A DNA stretch of 33,523 bases from Ventricola sp017626895 (lineage in GTDB: Bacteria > Bacillota > Clostridia > Christensenellales > Aristaeellaceae): contig JAGAHV010000130.1 in the NCBI GenBank assembly GCA_017626895.1, forward strand, positions 1-33,523, read 5' to 3'. The position numbers and the translations under genes are program-made. Under the pieces are notes generated by a model. That model searched no databases, had not been told where the DNA came from, and worked only from the letters and a program-made list of their open reading frames with translations. Of this stretch, positions 1 to 7,509 are shown piece after piece. Numbering within the stretch: position 1 is the stretch's first letter; every line of letters starts with the position of its first letter.

Positions 1-87
1 CTTATTGATTGCAGGCCATGACAGTTCGAGATTGAGGGACTGTGATCACTTGTTTTGCACACGCAAGATCATCTGATCTTGACAGAA

Positions 88-152
88 CAGTAAACAGACA
101 GTAAACGATTTTGAAACAGTAAACGGACAGTAAACAAAAAACGGCAGTAAAT
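88..152. repeat. Phased CAGTAAAC direct-repeat array
   Basis: Five copies of CAGTAAAC (the last ends in T) start at 88, 99, 117, 128 and 145, so spacings are 11, 18, 11 and 17 bp. Two pairs sit one helical turn apart. The array begins next to a perfect inverted repeat, CAAGATCA/TGATCTTG at 64-81, whose right arm overlaps a TTGACA hexamer at 79-84. It ends 35 bp before the start codon of the broken ATPase. A regulator-binding array or iteron-like site is inferred; no replication gene is nearby. Confidence 0.55.
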
Positions 153-186
153 CATCCGGATTATTTTGTGCAAGGGAGAAAAACCA

Positions 187-1228
187 ATGTCAAATCCGTA
201 TACACCGGTCTTCAGGCATCCACCGCTGGAAATGGTTGAACGAAAAAACCAGACAGAACGAACCATCAGTGAATTCTGTCAGGAGCCCCCCTCCAATTGT
301 CTGAAGCTGGTTACCGGTATCAGGGGATGCGGCAAGACTGTTTTCATCACCCAGATTGCCAACCGGTTAGGCGAGGAGCAAGAGTGGATTGTTGTCAATC
401 TCAATCCTCAGCGTGAATTGCTCACCGCGCTGGCCTCGAAACTGAACAGCAATCAGATGCTGAGTAAAATCTTTAAAGAAGCAGAAATCAATCTGCAGGC
501 TTTCGGTTTCGGCGCAGGAATTAAAGGCGTTCCTCCAGTCACAGATATCGAAGAAGCACTGACCCGTATGCTCCGAAGCATTCAAAATCATAAAAAGCGG
601 GTACTGATCACGATCGATGATGCAACAAACTCCAAAGATATTCGCATCTTCGTCAGTGCTTTCCAGATTTTCCTCCGGGAAGAGCTTCCCGTGTTCCTGC
701 TGATGACAGGACTCTATAACCATATCGACCGTCTGAGAAATGCGAAAGGCATGACTTTTCTGGAGAGAGGCCGCGAACATATCTTTCTCCGCTGAATTTC
801 ACAGCCATGGCTCAAAAATACAGAAAAACGCTGAAAGTCAAAGAGGATACAGCCTCGACGCTTGCCAAAGCAACCAAAGGATACGCTTTTGCTTTTCAAG
901 CCATAGGATACTATGCCTGGGAATTCCCGGATCATCTGGATCAGGCACTGCACCGTGCCAAAGATTATCTGTTTGAGTTTGCCTACCAGAAAATCTGGTC
1001 GAAGCTCTCGGCACACGATCGAAAGGTGGTTCGGGCAATCCATCAATCCAAAGCCGGTGAAATTGCCCGGGGCGCGAAATCCTGAACTGGACAAGCAACC
1101 AATTCAATCCATACCGGGACCGTCTCATCAAATCCGGTGTGATCTCCGGTTTTCAGACCTGGTATGTAGAACTGGCTCTTCCCTGGTTTGGTGAATATGC
1201 CATGTCTGTCCTAGACAGCGAAAACTGA
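187..1228 (+). pseudogene. AAA ATPase (archaeal-type family), two frameshifts
   Basis: The ATG at 187 is preceded by GGGAG at 8-nt spacing. The first frame has a Walker A motif (GIRGCGKT) about 40 residues in and a Walker B-like LITIDDA about 135 residues in. It stops at 795. The protein continues in another frame from about 783 (PLNFTAMAQKYRK..., then GYAFAFQAIGYYAW and FAYQKIW) to a stop at 1085. It resumes in the third frame from about 1073 (REILNWTSNQFNPY, RDRLIKSGVISG) to TGA at 1228. Joined, these give about 345 residues, matching the ATPase-plus-winged-helix layout of this family. Each break fits loss of a single base, so either real decay or sequencing error is possible. As written the gene is inactive. 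Family members are small P-loop ATPases found in gut Clostridia, with no firm role. Confidence 0.75.
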
Positions 1229-1258
1229 AGCGCTGAGTGAAATCATCTCCCGTATATA

Positions 1259-1299
1259 AAAAGCTCTCACGTCACTGCAAAAGCAACGTGAGAGCTTTT
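1259..1299. terminator. Bidirectional intrinsic terminator
   Basis: A 14-bp stem (AAAAGCTCTCACGT / ACGTGAGAGCTTTT) has a 13-nt loop. T-runs follow on the plus strand and on the minus strand. It lies between the convergent ATPase pseudogene and the Fic gene and can serve both. Confidence 0.85.
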
Positions 1300-1319
1300 T
1301 TATGGGTTGATACAATCAT

Positions 1320-2690
1320 TCAACTAATCTTGTTCAAATCGACGAACGAGCGTAAAATCAGTTTGAAAATGATTTCATATAATTCATCGTAATCCTTTTG
1401 TTTGTCCACACGGGCAAGAGCATCAATATAGTCGCTCTTGTCCTCTACTTTGATGTAGATCGGAAGTATTCTGGCTCGGACAAGTTGAACATTCATGAAT
1501 GCCCTGGATGTTCTGCCGTTTCCTTCTGGAAATGGATGGATTACTGTGATCCTGTGATGTACGCGAGCTACATGTTTGATATATTCGCTCATCGGAATAG
1601 CTGACTTCCTATTAAAATAGTCTTTTACTTCGGCGTCAACTTTTGCGAGCTCTGTAAAGATATCATGATAATCGACTGTTTCGAACTTTGCGCCAAGAAC
1701 AAGAGTGTTGTTTTGTCTGGATGCTCCACCGAATTCCGGATGCGGATAGTGAGAGAATAGCTTTTTATTCAGCGCGAACATATCAAAGACTGTGAGTGAT
1801 TCTTTTACTGGTTCAGCGAATATGTCCATGTACATATCATAATGGCCAGCAATGGAAAGATAAGCTTCGTTCTCTTCGCTGCAATATTCACTGTTTTGAG
1901 TGTTCATCCTAAGATCCGCAACAATTTCTGATGCCTGCTCAAGAGTCACATCCAATCCTTCCATCCTGCTATCATTATAGATATACTCGGTTTGGAAAAT
2001 GTATCGTGCAAAATCAGTGGGTACAAATGTAAGCTGTTCATGATACGCATCCAACAACCCGGCATAGAGCTGAGAATAAGTCATGTGACGACTTTTGCGT
2101 ACTTTTTCTGGCTTGTATTTTGCTGCTCTGCTTTTCAGTGCTTGCGGTTCTGTATCACCATCAATGGCATGTACCTTATAGGCAATCCGAAATAGACAGG
2201 CTTCAAAGCTTACGCCAAAGAAATCTGCGATTACAAGAACATCATCAAAGGAAATATATCTACGTCCATTCTTCTGACGCTTGTTCACCTGATGCCGCAA
2301 TTCATTTATGGGCATTAACAAGGCGGCGGCAAATTTCTCCGCAAAATCCTCAATACTATTCTTTTTCCCATTTATTGGACAAGACACCTCACGATCGGCA
2401 TCCCGGAAATGATGGCATAGTTCATGCGCGGCAGTGAATCTTTGACGGGTAATCGGTCGATTAATATTGATACCCACCATAGGAATGTCATCTTCGCCAG
2501 CAGCAGGAATATAAACACCTTCTAGCTTTTTGAATTTTCTCAATGAAAACAAAGCGCCCTCGGCCTTTAACATCTGAAAAGGATTAATAGGATATTCTAT
2601 CTTCTGGTTTCCATAGTACCTCACTAGATAGGCTGCTGCCATTTCTTCTGGGTCAATAAAGCCTTTAGCTTCCGTTTGAAACTGCATCAT
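1320..2690 (-). CDS. ImmA/IrrE-type peptidase fused to a Fic domain
   Basis: This 456-residue protein has two catalytic modules. Residues 1-175 resemble the ImmA/IrrE (M78, DUF955) zinc metallopeptidases, with the HExxH motif H89-E90-L-C-H93 in AAHELCHHF. Residues about 205-450 are a Fic domain with an intact core, HPFPEGNGRTSR, at 385-396. An upstream SRMEG segment at 241-245 supplies a glutamate (E244) that resembles the Fic inhibitory motif, though with Asp at the usual Ser/Thr position. Fic domains typically transfer AMP or another phosphate-linked group to protein hydroxyls; ImmA-type peptidases cleave XRE-type repressors. The start codon overlaps the stop of the upstream XRE gene (ATGA), so the two are translationally coupled. 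A stress- or DNA-damage-released effector controlled by its own peptidase is a reasonable inference, untested. Both active sites look complete. Confidence 0.85.
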   Translation of the reverse strand: MMQFQTEAKGFIDPEEMAAAYLVRYYGNQKIEYPINPFQMLKAEGALFSLRKFKKLEGVYIPAAGEDDIPMVGININRPITRQRFTAAHELCHHFRDADREVSCPINGKKNSIEDFAEKFAAALLMPINELRHQVNKRQKNGRRYISFDDVLVIADFFGVSFEACLFRIAYKVHAIDGDTEPQALKSRAAKYKPEKVRKSRHMTYSQLYAGLLDAYHEQLTFVPTDFARYIFQTEYIYNDSRMEGLDVTLEQASEIVADLRMNTQNSEYCSEENEAYLSIAGHYDMYMDIFAEPVKESLTVFDMFALNKKLFSHYPHPEFGGASRQNNTLVLGAKFETVDYHDIFTELAKVDAEVKDYFNRKSAIPMSEYIKHVARVHHRITVIHPFPEGNGRTSRAFMNVQLVRARILPIYIKVEDKSDYIDALARVDKQKDYDELYEIIFKLILRSFVDLNKIS

Positions 2691-3004
2691 TTGGCCCTCT
2701 GTGCTTTCATCTGCTCCTTAAAGCGAATCAGATTCATAATTTCAGCCTGGTCATTCTTGTCAAGGTTTTCAAAGCTCCTCGCGAACACTGTTGTTGGCTG
2801 GCTTAGTTCAGTTTCGTTGATCAGTGTGTCCGCTGATACACCGAAGAGGGTGCAAAGCTTAGAGACCTCATCAGCAAGAATTTTACGATTTCCATTTTCC
2901 ATCTGGGTGACTGTGGAGCGATTCACTCCGAGATACTTTGCCACGTAGTCCTGCGACAAATGCAGTTGGGATCGTAGATCCTTCATTTTCTCATTAATCT
3001 TCAT
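2687..3004 (-). CDS. XRE-family helix-turn-helix regulator
   Basis: The 105-residue protein starts at the ATG at 3004, which has AAGGAGG immediately upstream. A longer reading to 3127 lacks an SD site. The Cro/C1 helix-turn-helix spans roughly residues 7-60 (LRSQLHLSQDYVAKYLGV, then NRSTVTQMENGNR). The rest is a short polar tail. The gene ends with a 4-bp overlap with the peptidase-Fic gene, so the two form one unit, like XRE/ImmA pairs of integrative elements and XRE antitoxin pairs. It probably represses its own promoter through the palindrome at 3069-3083 and may be the substrate of the fused peptidase. The last two points are inference. Confidence 0.88.
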   Translation of the reverse strand: MKINEKMKDLRSQLHLSQDYVAKYLGVNRSTVTQMENGNRKILADEVSKLCTLFGVSADTLINETELSQPTTVFARSFENLDKNDQAEIMNLIRFKEQMKAQRAK

Positions 3005-3068
3005 GGTGCCTCCTCCTTTGCCAGCCAAAGTATTATACGCCTCTCTGTGAGATTTTGCAACCCGTTTT

Positions 3069-3083
3069 GTTAGATTTTCTAAC
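3069..3083. promoter_or_regulatory. Candidate operator for the XRE-peptidase-Fic unit
   Basis: GTTAGA-TTT-TCTAAC is a perfect inverted repeat 65 bp upstream of the XRE start codon. Its size and placement suit a Cro/C1 dimer site. Binding by the adjacent regulator is inferred. Confidence 0.5.
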
Positions 3084-3489
3084 ATTCTCACTGAGCCTTC
3101 AATTGCAAAACTAAATTCCACCCCCAAGACTCCGAGGGATTGAATTTACTCTTACAAATTTTGGGGGTGAATTTACTCTTACAAAGATGGCAACAGTATA
3201 TTTACTATACCGCCAAATTCTGATATCATATTGATGGAAATAATCAACAGCAAAGCACATTGACCAGCCACAGCTGACTTCACTACCTCAAACAGAATGT
3301 GAACATTCTGTCAACTATCGATCATCTGTAAGTATCTCTGAATTTCTGTTCCGCAAGCTCTTGACATGCATCCTTTCAAGCATCGAGAAGGGGGTAGAAT
3401 TCAGTCTTACAAAAAAAGCCCTGAGTTCCACCTCTGTGTTTGCTATTGCCTCAAAACAAGCTTATTTTCTATAAAACGAATAGATATTT
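3084..3489. other. AT-rich intergenic stretch, no gene seen
   Basis: No credible reading frame is visible. Apart from the IS21-like end repeats annotated separately, it holds a palindrome at 3293-3310 (CAGAATGT-GA-ACATTCTG). It separates the XRE/Fic module from an ATPase remnant and looks like a junction of inserted or deleted elements. Confidence 0.5.
3141..3413. repeat. Three copies of a TGAATTTACTCTTACAAA motif, IS21-end-like
   Basis: TGAATTTACTCTTACAAA occurs at 3141-3158 and 3168-3185, 27 bp apart. A variant, TAGAATTCAGTCTTACAAA, occurs near 3395-3413. The second and third copies follow a GGGGG run. Read on the minus strand each starts at TTTGTAAGA and runs to CCCCC, resembling the multiple terminal repeats of IS21-family elements. 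No istA or istB is in the window, so this would be a leftover end. The family assignment is from memory of such ends. Confidence 0.4.
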
Positions 3490-3523
3490 GTCGATAATGA
3501 GCAGCAATCATTATCGACTTTTG
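3490..3523 (+). terminator. Intrinsic-terminator-like hairpin
   Basis: An 11-bp perfect stem (GTCGATAATGA / TCATTATCGAC) with a 7-nt loop is followed by TTTTGTTT. No plus-strand gene precedes it within the AT-rich stretch, so it probably outlived a deleted gene. Confidence 0.55.
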
Positions 3524-3630
3524 TTTATTATATACAGAGCCAAAATTACAGAATGGAGAATTGCAAATTTCTCATCATCATTCGAGTTGTATGCTCTGAC
3601 AAGACTGCGAATCTGATCAGCTGTTGCCAT
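3511..3630 (-). pseudogene. N-terminal remnant of an AAA+ ATPase
   Basis: The 39-residue frame begins MATADQIRSLVRAYNSND with AAGGAAGG upstream of the ATG. The opening resembles the start of clostridial SpoVK-like AAA+ ATPases (MATADQIKSLI..., then a D/E-E-R/K-F segment) that are often paired with S8 peptidases. After about 25 residues the resemblance fails and a stop follows inside the hairpin at 3490-3523. A TATAAT at 3665-3670 may still promote it. It has no ATPase motifs and is best read as a truncated leftover. The family call rests on a short segment. Confidence 0.45.
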
Positions 3631-3692
3631 TGGATCACACCTTCCTTTGCTAACTGTCAAACCGATTATATCAATTGAACCGTTCCCTCAGT

Positions 3693-5153
3693 TCAGTCCT
3701 TTCCCAGTCCCGGGAAAAGCATGACGTTGTATTTTTTGATCAGATCCTGTCTGGATTTTGTCCCCGTTTTCTGAAGCAGATTATGGACATGATACTTGAT
3801 TGTGCTTTCGGAAACGAACAGGGTTCCCGCAATTTCCGCATTGGACCGCTCGCCCAGCAGAAGACGCAGGACCTCCTTTTCCCGGGCGGAGAGGTCATGC
3901 TGCATGGCAAAATCCTCGAAAATTTCCCGTTCAGAGCGTTCTTTTTCTTTCTCCGGCTCATAGATCACATGAAACAGACGGAAGAAAAAGAAGGTGGCCA
4001 GGATAAACAGGACCAGCGTCAGCCCGATCAGGACAAGCCGGTACTGTGCCAGGCCGATACAGAATGCCGTTCCTGCCGCATCCCCGATCCGTCCCAGCGC
4101 CAGACCCAGCGGCGCCATGGTCCTGTTTCGTTCCTCCCTGGCAATATCCATGAACAGTACCACCCGAAACACGGAGAAAAAGCCGAAAAACAGGTAATCC
4201 AGTCCCCAGCAGAGAAAACGCGGCAGGGGTTCATTCTGAACTGCCAGCATGACAAACGGGATGGCCAGCGCCGCAAAGGTACAGATGGCCCCGTAACGCC
4301 GGTTATGGTCGCTGAGAATGCCGGCCGCAATCAGACCGGTGGCATAAAACAGACGGGAAAATTCAAGGCTTACCCCGTTCAGGATATCCTCTGTCGGGAA
4401 GCTGAACCCCAGGTTCTTGACCAGACTGAAAAGAAGCACGGTAAAGCCCACCAGATACAGGGACTCAGGCCCCATTCTTTTCTGTCCCCTGTCCGTTTCC
4501 GAAAGTTCCTCCGCCGGTTCCGTCTGCTCAAAGACCCTCATGCCCAAAAAGGCCGAGGCCAGCGCCAGCAGGAAACAGACAATGGCCGCACTCCGTGTCG
4601 CCAGCAGTTTTCCCCCGGCCACGAGCGACAAAAGGCCGATCAGCAGGGTTGAGATTCCGTAACCGATGCCAAAGACTTTTGCCCGGTTCCTGTCAAGCAG
4701 CTGTACGGGAACGGCCAGATAGAAGGCCGCAATGATCCCGCAGCCGAGGTTCATCAGAAAACCGAAAAGCAGGATCAGCCACAGGGGCCGCACCAGGGAG
4801 GACAGAACGGCGGCAAGGAAAAAGCCGATCAGGGACAACAGGTAAAGGTTTCTGTGCTCTGCCGCCGGTTTCCGGCGCAGCAGAAACATTCCCAGGCCTG
4901 TTCCTGCCGCCTGAAACAGATAGCCAACCACCATGCTGAAAACATCTGTCCGCACCGGACTCAGGAAGCCGGCCATATGATACAGCCAGGAAAGGTATCC
5001 CGCCGAGGTCAGTGAAAAACAGGCAGCAATCCAGGCGATGCACTGTCCCTCAAAGGACCGGGCCGTTTCCCAAAACCGCTGCATGATTTTTCCAGGTTCA
5101 CGGCAGTGTTCCGCCTCATGAACAGCTGTCAGATCTTTAGATGCCGTTTCCAT
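3693..5153 (-). CDS. LuxR-type regulator with MFS-like membrane domain
   Basis: The ATG at 5153 follows GGGGAGG at 6 nt; an upstream TTG at 5210 lacks this. The 486-residue protein has about twelve hydrophobic segments from residue 35 to 395, like MFS-related membrane sensors. A charged linker follows, then a C-terminal LuxR/GerE helix-turn-helix (LSAREKEVLRLLLGERSN, then SESTIKYHVHNLLQKT). Such membrane-anchored LuxR proteins occur in Eggerthella-type Actinobacteria and in some Clostridia. They probably sense a small molecule or membrane state and bind DNA from the membrane; ligands are mostly unknown. It lies 35 bp downstream of the acetyltransferase and may share its transcript. No close transporter target is evident. 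Confidence 0.85.
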   Translation of the reverse strand: METASKDLTAVHEAEHCREPGKIMQRFWETARSFEGQCIAWIAACFSLTSAGYLSWLYHMAGFLSPVRTDVFSMVVGYLFQAAGTGLGMFLLRRKPAAEHRNLYLLSLIGFFLAAVLSSLVRPLWLILLFGFLMNLGCGIIAAFYLAVPVQLLDRNRAKVFGIGYGISTLLIGLLSLVAGGKLLATRSAAIVCFLLALASAFLGMRVFEQTEPAEELSETDRGQKRMGPESLYLVGFTVLLFSLVKNLGFSFPTEDILNGVSLEFSRLFYATGLIAAGILSDHNRRYGAICTFAALAIPFVMLAVQNEPLPRFLCWGLDYLFFGFFSVFRVVLFMDIAREERNRTMAPLGLALGRIGDAAGTAFCIGLAQYRLVLIGLTLVLFILATFFFFRLFHVIYEPEKEKERSEREIFEDFAMQHDLSAREKEVLRLLLGERSNAEIAGTLFVSESTIKYHVHNLLQKTGTKSRQDLIKKYNVMLFPGLGKD

Positions 5154-5188
5154 TTTCTGCCTCCCCGATAAATCTGCGCCGGCTTTGT

Positions 5189-5533
5189 TTATTCCGGCAG
5201 CAAAAGACAAAACGAGAGAATCCCCGGCCCCTCCGCAGGACAGGGCTTAAACCCCAATGACCGGTGCAATGCCAGGGATGCCGCATTTCCGGACTCAATC
5301 CGCACCTGAATCCGGCGGCATCCCAGCGTAGACAGTTCCCGAAAAAGCACTTTGAGCGCCTCTGCCGCCAGTCCGCGCCGGCGATACTGACGGCAGATCA
5401 GGACACCGTATGTGGCAGCGTCCGGATGTTCCGAAACGGGATAGACCGTAATCCCGCCCACATATTGTCCCCTGCTGTAAACCGCATATCGCCGGTCCAT
5501 GCCCTTTCCCGACAGGCATTTCAGTTCAACCAC
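5189..5533 (-). CDS. GNAT-family N-acetyltransferase
   Basis: The 114-residue protein is initiated at GTG 5533, chosen because AAAGGAG lies 8 nt upstream at the end of the repeat element. An open frame extends much further upstream but only by reading through the repeat. The GNAT acetyl-CoA motif is CRQYRRRGLAAEAL (Q/RxxGxG/A-type), followed by a beta strand with RIQVRIESGNAASLALHRSLGF, the usual N-A/S-x-x-L-x-x-x-x-GF ending. It is shorter than a typical GNAT of 140-170 residues, so the N-terminal part of the fold is minimal. The substrate cannot be told from the sequence. It sits between a secreted protein and the membrane regulator. Confidence 0.8.
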   Translation of the reverse strand: MVELKCLSGKGMDRRYAVYSRGQYVGGITVYPVSEHPDAATYGVLICRQYRRRGLAAEALKVLFRELSTLGCRRIQVRIESGNAASLALHRSLGFKPCPAEGPGILSFCLLLPE

Positions 5534-5545
5534 GTTCAGGCCTCC

Positions 5546-5637
5546 TTTGCAGGCCTCACTGTTGAGCACTTGCCGGAGCAGCATTGTGCATGAGGTCTGG
5601 ATTTGACTTAACTGTCGCTGCTCGACAGGGCCGCTCC
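5546..5637 (-). repeat. SD-bearing structured repeat, copy A
   Basis: A 92-bp unit in sense orientation in front of the acetyltransferase. It opens with GGAGCGGC and has the core hairpin CTGTC-GAGCAGC-GACAG (on the minus strand). It closes the outer stem with GCTGCTCC and ends GTGAGGCCTGCAAA, followed by the GGAG used as SD. It is about 75 percent similar by eye to the tandem copies at 26659-26931. Confidence 0.8.
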
Positions 5638-5682
5638 TCTGTGGGTCACCGCCTGCCTTTGAAGCAGAAGCAGATCCTCTCA

Positions 5683-6579
5683 TCAATCCGGCAAAACCCG
5701 AAAGTCCCCCGCAGAGGATCCGTCGGGCCCAAGCATATACATTCCGTTCCCGCGGACCAGCAGTTCCCCATACAGCTCCATCCACCCCAGCAGATTTCCC
5801 TCTGAATCGCTCACACTGTACGAGCGGGTTCCGCCGGTCACGCTGATGCTGTTTGCCTTTCCCGTCACCATTCCCGATTTCAGCATCTCCCGTATAGCTG
5901 TCTCCTCCTCCACAGTCAGTTCCACCGGCTGCGGTCCGGCCTCGCAGTCCATATAAAGACACCTGATCCTGGCCTGGTCCACTTCCGTTAACGGGATGTT
6001 CAGAAAAGCGGCAAGCGGCTGCGGAACGAATCCCTGAGGTCCGATTCCCTCCATCCCATAGGCATAACTCTGAATCTTTGGAAACAGTCTGCGTGCCCAC
6101 CGATACAGTGCCTGGGCCGAAGGGTCCGTGTTTTCAAAAAAATCATCTCCGGATACGCCCAACGGAACTGTTTCCGGCGTCCCCTCTCTGGAATACCGAA
6201 AGGCGCAGGTGCTTTCCGTTCCCATATCACAGCCGCCGGAACTGACCGCCTTTTCGGCCGGATTCGCCGCATCCGAAATAAGGCTCTCAATGGCAAAGCG
6301 GTTTTCTGCATCCAGTCTGCCCAGATAGCAAAGTTCCTCACTCTGCTCAAGATAAATCCGTTTCTGATTTTCCTCAGATGGCCAGTGCAGCTGTGCATCC
6401 GACCCCTCCAGGGTGAAAAGACAGCCATCCTCATCCATGCAGCCAATCTGAACCTGATCTCCCCATCCCTGTTGACGGTAGTCCGTCAGCAGAATGATCC
6501 GTCCCGGTTTTCCTGCCTCCCCCAGACACCATACGGGCAAAAGAAGGAGCATCATCAATATCAAGCACTGAATTTTCAT
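5683..6579 (-). CDS. Secreted protein of unknown function
   Basis: The ATG at 6579 follows GGAGG at 6 nt. The 298-residue product opens with a Sec signal peptide (MKIQCLILMMLLLLPVWCLG) with probable cleavage near GEA. The mature part is mostly polar and soluble, with several cysteines and a C-terminal beta-rich segment (NLLGWMELYGELLVRGN). I do not recognise a family. Its 5' end overlaps the open frame of the decayed XRE gene. It is followed after 46 bp by repeat copy A and the acetyltransferase. It is probably exported and extracellular; its function is open. Confidence 0.65.
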   Translation of the reverse strand: MKIQCLILMMLLLLPVWCLGEAGKPGRIILLTDYRQQGWGDQVQIGCMDEDGCLFTLEGSDAQLHWPSEENQKRIYLEQSEELCYLGRLDAENRFAIESLISDAANPAEKAVSSGGCDMGTESTCAFRYSREGTPETVPLGVSGDDFFENTDPSAQALYRWARRLFPKIQSYAYGMEGIGPQGFVPQPLAAFLNIPLTEVDQARIRCLYMDCEAGPQPVELTVEEETAIREMLKSGMVTGKANSISVTGGTRSYSVSDSEGNLLGWMELYGELLVRGNGMYMLGPDGSSAGDFRVLPD

Positions 6580-6975
6580 TTCTGTTCCTCCATCCTGATC
6601 TGTCAAATGCCTGTGCAGCCATTATTAATCCGATTTGGCGGCTAACGTGATAAACGCCCTGTAATGACTGGTATTCTCCCGGAAGTTTATGAAAGTCCAA
6701 AATTAACCGTTCATCCTCCTGTGTAAATACAGCCGGACGATCCGTAGCAGTCCCGTCAAGCAAACCCATATAGTGAGGATCTCCGGAAATGAGCTCTTCA
6801 AAGGAGCAGCCCAGAACCTCTGCCAGTTTTCTGTGCTTTTCCGTCGGAATCGTCTTTATTGTCCCGTTTTATAGCGGTTAATCGTTCCCTGGTTCACACC
6901 GATCATTTCGGCAAGTTTTGTCGAACTGATTCCCATCTTCCGTCTCCTGTACACAATTTTCTCTTTGACCAGCAT
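6431..6975 (-). pseudogene. XRE-family regulator broken by a frameshift
   Basis: The ATG at 6975 has GGAG upstream. The first frame gives an XRE helix-turn-helix (ISSTKLAEMIGVNQGTINRY, then KTGQ and stop at 6856). Shifting by one base at about 6860 restores a continuous protein: TIKTIPTEKHRKLAEVLGCS, then FEELISGDPHYMGLL and a polar C-terminal part. One lost base in the GGGACA segment explains the break. The second frame stays open to 6431 and overlaps the secreted-protein gene, so the original end is uncertain. As written only the DNA-binding part would be made. Decay or a sequencing error are both possible. Confidence 0.7.
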
Positions 6976-7092
6976 TTTACTCGTCTCCTCTGTAAACCCA
7001 TTGTTGGTCTTTTCCCGCGAGCCCATATTCGGGAAAGTGACGCAAACTGACATAATTGTTCATTTTGTTCTTCCATTGTATCATTCTGACGG

Positions 7093-7115
7093 GAGATACT
7101 CAAGTTAAGTATCTC
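7093..7115. promoter_or_regulatory. Candidate XRE operator
   Basis: GAGATACT-CAAGTTA-AGTATCTC is an 8-bp perfect inverted repeat about 120 bp upstream of the XRE start. On the minus strand it reads as two TTGAG-type half-sites. It is probably the autoregulatory site of the now broken regulator; this is inferred. Confidence 0.45.
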
Positions 7116-7420
7116 AAGCAAGCAACAGGTTCCGAAGCTTCCTGAGAAACTGGGAAACCGGGAATCTTTACTTTCGTGTTCGGGTGTGGTATTCTTCAGT
7201 CCGACAAGATAAGGGTTATTGGCCTAATTGGAATGGGCTTGTGAAAAGGTACGAGAGTATGCTCTGGCAGAGATCGGGCTCGACGCACAGCGTCGATTAG
7301 CCAAGGTTGAGCACCGGAAAAGTTCGGTGTCAAAAGGCCAAGAACCTGGAATTATCGTAAACGTCAAAAGTCATTTTACTTTGGCTTCGACACATATTTC
7401 TTCATGTGATTTGCGGTATG
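7116..7420. other. Intergenic stretch without a recognised gene
   Basis: About 300 bp. A plus-strand frame at 7228-7428 is open but has no SD site and no recognisable family, so I do not call it. No RNA gene was recognised. Confidence 0.4.
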
Positions 7421-7460
7421 CTGGATGATATGCTTTTCATCATTTCAGCATATTATCCAG
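7421..7460. repeat. 14-bp inverted repeat upstream of the MqsA-like gene
   Basis: CTGGATGATATGCT at 7421-7434 and AGCATATTATCCAG at 7447-7460 pair fully, with one G-U in RNA, around a 12-nt loop. It ends 49 bp before the start codon, so it could be an operator or a leader hairpin. Confidence 0.5.
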
Positions 7461-7509
7461 CTCCGTACAGATGAGAATCTGATTTCAGAACCGGAAAAGG
7501 ATGGAAAAA

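Noticed and set aside
3293..3310. LexA/SOS box
   Set aside because: The palindrome CAGAATGT-GA-ACATTCTG does not match the Bacillota GAAC-N4-GTTC consensus.
5534..6100. N-terminal extension of the acetyltransferase to 303 aa
   Set aside because: The extension runs through repeat A and the secreted-protein gene in another frame; the GTG at 5533 with its SD is a far better start.
7228..7428. 66-aa plus-strand open frame as a toxin partner of the MqsA-like gene
   Set aside because: It has no SD, no similarity to MqsR or DUF4258 toxins, and ends inside the upstream inverted repeat.
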